Assembly (NCBI RefSeq): GCF_020216885.1
Contig: NZ_JAIWON010000133.1
Location: 1 to 9,411 of the forward strand
Length of the DNA stretch: 9,411 nucleotides
Source: Zymomonas sp.
Lineage (GTDB): Bacteria > Pseudomonadota > Alphaproteobacteria > Sphingomonadales > Sphingomonadaceae
Direction of reading: 5' to 3'
The notes below the pieces were generated by a model. It did not search any database. It had not been told where the DNA came from and worked only from the letters and a program-made list of their open reading frames with translations. Of this stretch, positions 1-6,542 are shown one piece after another. The position numbers and the translations under genes are program-made. The stretch's first letter is position 1. Every line of letters begins with the position of its first letter.

Positions 1-359
1 TTGAATTCCTTCAAATTCCTGAAGATTTTCCCCCTAAAAGCGAACCGTTTAAGTGGTGCGCCCCGTCGGTGTGAAGGCCTTCTATGCATTTCCATCCTAC
101 CTTGCAAGCAAAAAATTCACTTTTCTGTAATCTTTCTTATAACTACCTGTTTTTTCTATCTTTTTTCCACAAAAATCCCCAACAAAACTAACGCCCTCAC
201 AAAACCAAAAGCTAAAACCAAACCTGAAAACTTAGCACCAGTACAAAACCAAAACGCTAAAATGCGGAAAAAACCGTCTTCCAAGGCTGATTTCTGCTTT
301 CTATCCCTTATATTCCCACTAAGGACGATGCGATCTGTCCTTTTATGAAGGAAAATAGA
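1..359. other. Gene-poor left flank with strand-biased low-complexity tract
   Basis: No convincing gene is visible here. The plus strand is open from position 1 to a stop at 346-348, but the product has no recognisable domain, starts with TTG at the window edge and runs through low-complexity sequence. Roughly 120-170 is pyrimidine-rich. Roughly 170-262 is mostly A and C on the plus strand and contains an imperfect direct repeat (199-217 and 243-262). On the minus strand a frame with ATGs at 95 and 89, preceded by AAGGTAGG (103-96), is open to the left edge. It could be the start of a gene leaving the window, but 30 codons are too few to judge. The promoter of the downstream ABM gene should lie in the right part; TATATT at 309-314 is a possible -10, without a good -35. 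Confidence 0.5.
199..262. repeat. Imperfect direct repeat in A+C-rich leader
   Basis: The motif ACAAAACCAAAA(C)GCTAAAA occurs at 199-217 and again at 243-262; the second copy has one extra C. The copies start 44 bases apart, inside a tract that is overwhelmingly A and C on the plus strand. The sequence supports the repeat itself. Its function, if any, is unknown; it may be simple low-complexity drift or an unstructured leader ahead of the ABM gene. Confidence 0.6.
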
Positions 360-656
360 ATGTCTACTGCCATTGATATTGTGGCTTCGGTTCAGGCTAA
401 GGCCGGTCACGAAGCCGAAGTTGAGAAAATCATTAAAGCCGCAGTGCCGCCTGCCCGTGCGGAAGAAGGGAATATCAAATATGATGTTCATAAAGACCTT
501 CAGCGCAAAGGGCATTTTGTCTTTATCGAACGCTGGGCTGATAATGCCGCTATCGGCAAGCATGGCGGAACGCCCCATTTTCAAAAGCTGGTCAAAGATT
601 TGCAGCCCATCAGCGAAGGGCTGGATGTGACTTTCCTCGAATGTATTTCGCAGTAA
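360..656 (+). CDS. Antibiotic biosynthesis monooxygenase (ABM) domain protein, YgiN-like
   Basis: This encodes a 98-residue single-domain protein of the dimeric alpha-beta barrel ABM family, which includes E. coli YgiN, a quinol monooxygenase. Such proteins are small, usually cytoplasmic and cofactor-free, and act on quinols or other reactive aromatic or aldehyde compounds; the substrate here cannot be told from sequence. Supporting signs are the opening beta strand followed by an amphipathic helix, a central FVFIERWAD segment, and the conserved ATP-less signature of an His-rich stretch ending in TPHFQKL near residues 66-76. I chose ATG 360 because AAGGA (348-352) sits 7 bases upstream; an in-frame ATG at 345 would add five residues but has no ribosome site. 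The gene stands alone, converges on the glycosylase gene, and is followed 8 bases after its stop by a hairpin. The family call is firm, the reaction is not. Confidence 0.85.
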   Translation: MSTAIDIVASVQAKAGHEAEVEKIIKAAVPPARAEEGNIKYDVHKDLQRKGHFVFIERWADNAAIGKHGGTPHFQKLVKDLQPISEGLDVTFLECISQ

Positions 657-664
657 TCCAGCTA

Positions 665-703
665 TTCAAGCAGTGCCTTTTGTAAAGAAAGGCACTGCTT
701 GAA
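665..703. terminator. Perfect 16-bp hairpin between convergent genes
   Basis: The arms TTCAAGCAGTGCCTTT (665-680) and AAAGGCACTGCTTGAA (688-703) pair perfectly around a 7-base loop. The hairpin begins 8 bases after the ABM stop codon and ends one base from the glycosylase stop codon, so it fits a bidirectional 3' end for both genes. Neither strand has a U-run after the stem, so it is not a canonical intrinsic terminator. It may stop transcription weakly, block read-through from the opposite gene, or protect mRNA 3' ends. Confidence 0.65.
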
Positions 704-704
704 G

Positions 705-1211
705 TCAGTCTAAAGTGATTTCTCGTAATTTGATCCAAGCCGCTTTCTTCACATCATAAGCGACCGCATGTGCCGGACTGGTGGAAGGCAGGATGTGATA
801 AGGCAGCTTTACCCCTATTTTTTGTAATTCTTTGATGCCTAATTGAGCCGCCTTTTGACCATTAAAGGCGAGCGCTTGGAGATTGGGTAATTTTCTGATC
901 AAATCCCCCAGAGGATTGGGGCTAACTTCTTTAATATTACTATCAAGGCTGCCTTGCCTTTTGGCTGTGCCGATAACATCCCAAAGACCGATATGATGGC
1001 GTAGTAACCCCTCAAGCCTTTCGGGATAGGATGCGGATTCTATATCTTCCCCGATAATATCACTCATCAGTCGCCAGAATTGGTTACGTGGATGGCCGTA
1101 ATATTGCGCTTTTTCAAGAGAGGCGACCCCCGGTAGGCTTCCTAAAATCAAGAGACGCGTATTGTTATCCGTGACCGGAGCAAAACAGCGTAACATCGGA
1201 TCAGACAACAA
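705..1211 (-). CDS. DNA-deoxyinosine (hypoxanthine) glycosylase, uracil-DNA glycosylase superfamily
   Basis: The product (168 residues at most) resembles the family 6 (HDG) branch of the uracil-DNA glycosylase superfamily, which removes hypoxanthine produced by adenine deamination and starts base excision repair. Visible motifs are GSLPGVAS (residues 24-31), YYGHPRNQFW (37-46), GLWDVI (75-80), AFNGQKA (about 115-121) and LPSTSPAHA (141-149). The first and last correspond to the two active-site motifs of the superfamily. Asn43 in HPRN is my candidate for the catalytic Asn known in this family; this is an inference. The start is unusual: GGAGG (minus strand, 1221-1217) lies 5 bases from TTG 1211 and 8 bases from TTG 1208, while the first ATG, at 1196, is 20 bases away. 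A TTG start is therefore likely. A related Mug-type specificity cannot be excluded. The gene lies downstream of gyrB in the same direction but beyond strong terminators, so it probably has its own promoter. Confidence 0.87.
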   Translation of the reverse strand: MLSDPMLRCFAPVTDNNTRLLILGSLPGVASLEKAQYYGHPRNQFWRLMSDIIGEDIESASYPERLEGLLRHHIGLWDVIGTAKRQGSLDSNIKEVSPNPLGDLIRKLPNLQALAFNGQKAAQLGIKELQKIGVKLPYHILPSTSPAHAVAYDVKKAAWIKLREITLD

Positions 1212-1225
1212 AAGCCCCTCCCCTT

Positions 1226-1237
1226 TTTGACGTCAAA
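1226..1237. promoter_or_regulatory. 12-bp palindrome TTTGACGTCAAA in the glycosylase leader
   Basis: TTTGACGTCAAA is a perfect palindrome lying between the proposed start of transcription (about 1241) and the ribosome binding site (1221-1217) of the glycosylase gene. Its position suits an operator for a dimeric repressor. It does not match the GTTC-N7-GTTC LexA box of alphaproteobacteria. The regulator is unknown. Confidence 0.4.
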
Positions 1238-1247
1238 TGAAAGCCTA

Positions 1248-1276
1248 ATGATAGAACGAGATAGCTACATTCTAAA
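1248..1276 (-). promoter_or_regulatory. Candidate promoter of the deoxyinosine glycosylase gene
   Basis: On the minus strand TTTAGA (1276-1271) and TATCAT (1253-1248) are separated by 17 bases, matching the sigma-70 consensus at four and five of six positions. This would give a leader of about 30 bases before the TTG start. The -35 hexamer lies inside the inverted repeat at 1268-1286. Confidence 0.4.
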
Positions 1277-1286
1277 GGTTAGAATG
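1268..1286. promoter_or_regulatory. Operator-like inverted repeat (8-3-8)
   Basis: CATTCTAA (1268-1275), a 3-base spacer AGG, and TTAGAATG (1279-1286) form a perfect dyad. It covers the proposed -35 of the glycosylase promoter, where a bound protein would compete with RNA polymerase. A hairpin with a 3-base loop is also possible, but it would lie upstream of the transcript. Confidence 0.45.
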
Positions 1287-1567
1287 GCTTTTGTGGACAA
1301 GTGATAGGCTTGGCTTTTTGATTATTGGGAAGGAAGGCTTGGCATTAATAGGACTTTTGGATTTTTAGTAGGCAACACGCGTAGAAGATTTAAATAAAGT
1401 AACTTTGTGCTTTTGGGCAGCCTGATTTAACAGCGGTTTCTGGGGTAAAATGATAGCTGTGAGATAGGCGTTGAAAGCTAGACTAATGTCGGGATGACTT
1501 TAAAATTCGAGAAACTCAAGCGCGGCCTTCTTTCTAAACAGCGCGATATAATCGAAATTAAAGTAAT
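1287..1567. other. Intergenic stretch without a recognisable gene
   Basis: This is the main part of the 446-base gap between the glycosylase gene and gyrB. All ATG-started frames I followed on both strands end within a few codons, except a 38-codon frame (1494-1610, plus) that runs through the gyrB terminator and has no good ribosome site. AGGCTTGGC occurs twice (1306-1314 and 1335-1343). I see no tRNA, riboswitch or mobile-element signature. An unannotated small RNA is possible but unsupported. Confidence 0.5.
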
Positions 1568-1600
1568 AAAAAACCGACCTGAAAAATCAGGCCGGTTTTT
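1568..1600 (-). terminator. Intrinsic terminator of gyrB
   Basis: Arms at 1569-1582 and 1587-1600 form a 14-bp stem with a 4-base loop, and the minus-strand transcript ends in a run of six U (1573-1568). The single non-Watson-Crick position (1577 against 1592) is a G-U wobble in the minus-strand RNA but an A-C mismatch in a plus-strand RNA. This points to use by gyrB. Confidence 0.85.
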
Positions 1601-1610
1601 CTGGCTTTAA

Positions 1611-1644
1611 GGCTTTAGCTGCCTTTTACAAAGCAGCCAAAGCC
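1611..1644 (-). terminator. Second hairpin just downstream of the gyrB stop
   Basis: The arms GGCTTTAGCTGC (1611-1622) and GCAGCCAAAGCC (1633-1644) form a 12-bp stem with a 10-base loop. One position is a G-U wobble in minus-strand RNA but an A-C mismatch in plus-strand RNA. It lies 13 bases after the gyrB stop and ahead of the U-tailed terminator at 1568-1600. It has no U-run of its own and may be a 3' protecting or auxiliary structure. Confidence 0.6.
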
Positions 1645-1657
1645 CAGTAACCGTTTT

Positions 1658-4133
<2,476 letters not shown>

Positions 4134-4199
4134 GCAAAAGCCGCCTGATTTTAAAGGAAATATTACATTATCGGAGGAAGCGGTAAAAAGAGCGCGAAT

Positions 4200-4218
4200 C
4201 TTTTATACCCTTTTATAC
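4200..4218. repeat. Tandem 9-bp repeat after recF
   Basis: CTTTTATAC occurs at 4200-4208 and 4210-4218, which reads GTATAAAAG twice on the minus strand, with a 10-base period (one helical turn). It lies 20 bases past the recF stop, in the recF-gyrB spacer. Each copy resembles a -10 element, but I see no matching -35. Confidence 0.5.
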
Positions 4219-4237
4219 AGTCAGTCGGTTATCTTTT

Positions 4238-5368
4238 TTAGAAAGCGGAGATAATTTCGCCCTTACCAAGCTGGAAATAGCAGGCGGCCTTCCCCGCAGA
4301 TTCAAAGAGAGAGGCCTCTGTGCCGGTCATCCAGACTTGGCCGCCTTTTGATCGCAAAATATCGAATAAAATCGCCCGACGAGACGGATCAAGATGCGCC
4401 GCCACCTCATCCAGCAACAGAATGGGTGGCTGACCGTTTTTCTCGGTAATTAAATTGACTTGCGCCAACACAAGTCCAAGCAACAGGGCTTTTTGTTCGC
4501 CTGTCGAGCTTTGAGCCGCAGGCATGGCTTTGGCATGATGCGTCACCTTTAAATCCGCACGGTGAACACCTTGCAATGTTCGCCCGATAGCCGCATCCTT
4601 TGTCCGGCTTTTTTGCCAGATATTTTGCAAAAGCGGCATGATCTCTTCAGAATTATGGGTCACAAGATCGTGGCTATCAACGCCTTCATCCAAAGCCAGA
4701 TCGGCTTTAGCAAAAAGGCCATCTTCCTGTTTGGCGATTTCTTGTGATAACGACTGAACAAGCTGCCGCCGCGCTAAAAGAATATAGGTCGCCTGTTCCG
4801 CCATAATCTGTTCTAAGCCGTCTAACCAAAGAGGATCAGAGCCTTTTTCATCGGAAAGGAGTTTGTTCCGTTGTCGCATCGCCGCTTCATAGCGGCTGTA
4901 ATGGCGAGCATGTGACGGAAAAATAGTCAAGGTCAGCCGATCTAGAAAACGGCGGCGCGAAGAAGCCCCTTCCTGAAACAATCTGTCCATTGCAGGGGTA
5001 AGCCATAATATGGCTAGCCATTCCGATAAGGCATTTGCCGACGTCGTCACGCCATTAACGCGCACCTGACGCGAGGCCGCCCGAGGCGCAAGCCCGATCC
5101 CCATTGTTACCGGATCAATCCGGCCTGAAGATTCTAGTGGGTGCAGTTTGGCCGAAATCGCAAAACCGCCCTCGCCTTCCCGCCGGACAAGATCAGGTAA
5201 AGGGCTGCCGCGAAATCCTCGCCCCGGAGAAAGCAACGAAATCGCTTCTAAAATGTTTGTTTTACCGACACCATTTTCACCGGTCAGGATTACTAGCCCA
5301 GCTTTGGCCTGTAATCGTGTTTGCTGGTGTGACCGGAAATCATGGAGAGAAAGGCCGGATATAAACAC
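4238..5368 (-). CDS. recF: DNA replication and repair protein RecF
   Basis: RecF is an SMC-like ABC ATPase that, with RecO and RecR, loads RecA on gapped DNA at stalled forks. This one has 376 residues (357 in E. coli). Near the N-terminus are the family segment LSLHDFRSH (6-14) and Walker A GENGVGKT (30-37). The signature motif is SSTGEQKALL (287-296), Walker B is ILLLDE (316-321), and the D-loop is HLD (325-327). The start is GTG at 5368: there is no in-frame ATG nearby upstream, and the N-terminus then matches the family's usual length before the FRS motif. The ribosome site is weak (GGGG 10-13 bases upstream). The gene heads a recF-gyrB pair, but its upstream neighbour is a divergent bfr, not dnaN as in the classic dnaA-dnaN-recF-gyrB order. 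A TATAAT lies 22 bases upstream of the start. Confidence 0.97.
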   Translation of the reverse strand: MFISGLSLHDFRSHQQTRLQAKAGLVILTGENGVGKTNILEAISLLSPGRGFRGSPLPDLVRREGEGGFAISAKLHPLESSGRIDPVTMGIGLAPRAASRQVRVNGVTTSANALSEWLAILWLTPAMDRLFQEGASSRRRFLDRLTLTIFPSHARHYSRYEAAMRQRNKLLSDEKGSDPLWLDGLEQIMAEQATYILLARRQLVQSLSQEIAKQEDGLFAKADLALDEGVDSHDLVTHNSEEIMPLLQNIWQKSRTKDAAIGRTLQGVHRADLKVTHHAKAMPAAQSSTGEQKALLLGLVLAQVNLITEKNGQPPILLLDEVAAHLDPSRRAILFDILRSKGGQVWMTGTEASLFESAGKAACYFQLGKGEIISAF

Positions 5369-5390
5369 AGTAATGCCCCGTTCCGATAAA

Positions 5391-5396
5391 ATTATA
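5391..5396 (-). promoter_or_regulatory. -10 element for recF
   Basis: A perfect TATAAT on the minus strand (5396-5391) would start transcription near 5384, leaving a leader of about 16 bases before GTG 5368. No good -35 is found at 16-18 bases (TAACTT at 5419-5414 is the best placed), so the promoter may be weak or need an activator. Confidence 0.4.
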
Positions 5397-5409
5397 TGAT
5401 AATGATATT
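5397..5409. promoter_or_regulatory. Fur-box-like repeat between recF and bfr
   Basis: TGATAATGATATT contains two adjacent GATAAT-like hexamers (GATAAT 5398-5403, GATATT 5404-5409), the unit of the classic Fur box. The third, inverted hexamer is not conserved, so the match is only partial. It abuts the recF -10 and lies 17 bases upstream of the bfr TATAAT, a position where an iron-sensing regulator could act on either gene. A regulatory role next to an iron-storage gene is plausible but inferred. Confidence 0.3.
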
Positions 5410-5425
5410 GGGAAAGTTAGTTTTT

Positions 5426-5431
5426 TATAAT
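5426..5431 (+). promoter_or_regulatory. Candidate -10 element for bfr
   Basis: A perfect TATAAT lies 51 bases before the bfr ATG, within an AT-rich stretch. No convincing -35 sits 16-18 bases upstream; the correctly placed bases fall in the Fur-like repeat. An alternative pair is TTGGGA (5408-5413) with TAAAGT (5431-5436), 17 bases apart. Confidence 0.35.
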
Positions 5432-5482
5432 AAAGTTTTAGTGTTAGGCTAATGAAAGCTGAAGAGCGGAAGGCACCCATCA

Positions 5483-5956
5483 ATGAGCGCAGATCCTAAA
5501 ATAATCGAACATCTTAACCGCCAACTTACCAATGAATTGACGGTCATCAATCAATATTTTCTCCATGCCCGTAGTTTGGAACATTGGGGCGTTTCGGTTC
5601 TTGCTAGAAAAGAATCCGAAGAATCTCTTGAAGAAAGAGGCCATGCCGATGCTTTGATCGAGCGGATTTTTTATCTCGGCGGCTTGCCTAACTTGCAACG
5701 TTATGAAGCCATTACCGCTAGTGAAGACGTGCCTGCGGTTTTAAAAACCGATTTGCGGCTTGAAAAAAAAGCGGTCAGCGATTTGAAAGAAGCCATCGCC
5801 TATGCGGAATCAACCCATGATTTTGTATCCCGCGATCTGTTCGTCAAAATTTTGATCGCCGAAGAAGCGCATATAGACTTCCTGAATACCCAGCTTAATT
5901 TGATCGAGCTGATGGGATTGGAACGCTATATCCAACAAAATTCTGATCCAGCCTGA
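5483..5956 (+). CDS. bfr: Bacterioferritin lacking the haem-ligand methionine
   Basis: Bacterioferritin forms 24-subunit cytoplasmic cages that oxidise Fe(II) at a di-iron site and store it as mineral. The protein has 157 residues (158 in E. coli), with typical segments such as NELTVINQYFLHAR, IERIFYLGGLPNLQ and ESTHDFVSRD. All six ferroxidase ligands are present at E. coli numbering: Glu18, Glu51, His54, Glu94, Glu127 and His130. The haem ligand Met52, which binds haem between two subunits, is replaced by Arg52 (codon AGA at 5636-5638). The protein should therefore oxidise iron but not bind haem the usual way. Bacteria with two Bfr types often have one subunit of this kind paired with a Met52 subunit; no second bfr lies in this window. 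GGAAGG (5468-5473) sits 9 bases before ATG 5483. The gene is divergent from recF and followed 12 bases after its stop by a perfect hairpin. Confidence 0.95.
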   Translation: MSADPKIIEHLNRQLTNELTVINQYFLHARSLEHWGVSVLARKESEESLEERGHADALIERIFYLGGLPNLQRYEAITASEDVPAVLKTDLRLEKKAVSDLKEAIAYAESTHDFVSRDLFVKILIAEEAHIDFLNTQLNLIELMGLERYIQQNSDPA

Positions 5957-5968
5957 TTTATTGGGAAA

Positions 5969-5998
5969 ATAGCTGCCATGTCTTGTCATGGCAGCTAT
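5969..5998 (+). terminator. Perfect 12-bp hairpin after bfr
   Basis: The arms ATAGCTGCCATG (5969-5980) and CATGGCAGCTAT (5987-5998) pair perfectly around the loop TCTTGT, starting 12 bases after the bfr stop. There is no U-run, so termination would be incomplete or Rho-assisted. It lies 33 bases before the next start codon and may separate or balance expression of bfr and the downstream gene. An in-frame ATG (5978) lies inside the stem but is a poor start. Confidence 0.6.
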
Positions 5999-6031
5999 GC
6001 CGTCGCCCGTTATGAAAGAAGAAGCCATCTT

Positions 6032-6385
6032 ATGAGAAAAAATCTTTTCAGAACTGGAATAGGGCTTCTTGCCTTGATGCTTCCGATTGCGGTCATGGCT
6101 TATCCCCGTGGATATCATTATGGCCATTACGGGCGGTCGGGATATATCCGTAATGGTTACGCATCCGGTTATGTCAGAGGCTATAATCATTCTGGTTACG
6201 TCCAAAATTATGGCTGGTCTGGCTATGTCCCGCGTTATGGGTCAATGGGGTATAACCATCGTTACAATCCCTATAATCATAATCCTCTGCGCTATAATCA
6301 CAGCTATAATCATCTGGATAGGCAGCTTTTATATCCGTCCAATCGCTGGAATGGTGCCTATCGCTATAATGGCTATGAGCGGTAA
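6032..6385 (+). CDS. Small secreted Tyr/Gly/Asn/His-rich repetitive protein
   Basis: I do not recognise this gene. The 117-residue product begins with a clear Sec signal peptide: MRKNLFR, a hydrophobic core [13 protein letters not shown] (9-21), and a likely cleavage after VMA (residue 23). The mature part of about 94 residues contains 21 tyrosines and is rich in Gly, Asn, His and Arg. It has no Cys, and very few acidic or aliphatic residues. The first half repeats xGY(I/V/A)-type units ([25 protein letters not shown]). The second half repeats YNH and RYN units, including YNHN, RYNH and SYNHL. It is probably an exported disordered or cell-surface protein; metal binding or adhesion are guesses. 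I chose ATG 6032 because it starts the signal peptide directly, with a purine-rich GAAAGAAGAAG upstream; ATG 5978 lies in a hairpin and would add 18 residues before the signal. It follows bfr by 75 bases in the same direction. Confidence 0.65.
   Translation: MRKNLFRTGIGLLALMLPIAVMAYPRGYHYGHYGRSGYIRNGYASGYVRGYNHSGYVQNYGWSGYVPRYGSMGYNHRYNPYNHNPLRYNHSYNHLDRQLLYPSNRWNGAYRYNGYER
6182..6312 (+). repeat. Repeated TATAATCA units coding Tyr-Asn-His
   Basis: TATAATCA occurs at 6182, 6272, 6293 and 6305, each in frame as Tyr-Asn-His, inside the Tyr-rich protein gene. Reuse of the same codons supports growth of this gene by duplication of short units. The units resemble -10 boxes, but they lie inside a coding region and are not proposed as promoters. 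Confidence 0.6.
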
Positions 6386-6399
6386 CAAAATGACATTGC

Positions 6400-6447
6400 C
6401 GCCGTTTTTGAAGACCCTTGTCTCGCCGTTTTTGGATAGCCTCTTGT
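6400..6447. repeat. Imperfect 24-bp tandem repeat upstream of uvrA
   Basis: CGCCGTTTTTG occurs at 6400-6410 and 6424-6434, exactly 24 bases apart. Each copy is followed by a related segment ending in CTTGT, giving two degenerate tandem units. It lies between the Tyr-rich gene and uvrA. No promoter or LexA box (GTTC-N7-GTTC) is evident in this spacer, so its role is unknown. Confidence 0.5.
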
Positions 6448-6542
6448 AGAACAAAGGGGGAATATCCATCTCTTTTCCTCGCCCTGATTGATAGCCCCGC
6501 ATCACCAGACCCATTTTCTGAAAAATAGGATTTTTGCCTGTT

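Noticed and set aside
1..348. Plus-strand open frame of 115 codons at the left edge
   Set aside because: It has a TTG start at the very edge, no domain, and low-complexity A+C-rich composition; it overlaps the ABM ribosome site.
156..584. Minus-strand 142-codon frame
   Set aside because: It overlaps most of the well-supported ABM gene in antisense and then runs through the biased tract, where stops are rare by composition.
1494..1610. 38-codon plus-strand frame before the gyrB terminator
   Set aside because: It reads straight through the terminator hairpin and has no proper ribosome binding site.
5978..6031. Upstream start for the Tyr-rich protein
   Set aside because: This ATG lies inside a perfect hairpin and would place 18 polar residues ahead of a good signal peptide; ATG 6032 fits better.
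6182..6312. TATAAT elements as internal promoters
   Set aside because: They are in-frame Tyr-Asn codons repeated in the protein, with no associated -35 elements.
6386..6542. LexA/SOS box upstream of uvrA
   Set aside because: I looked for GTTC-N7-GTTC on both strands. Only a single half-site (GAAC near 6449) is present, without a partner.
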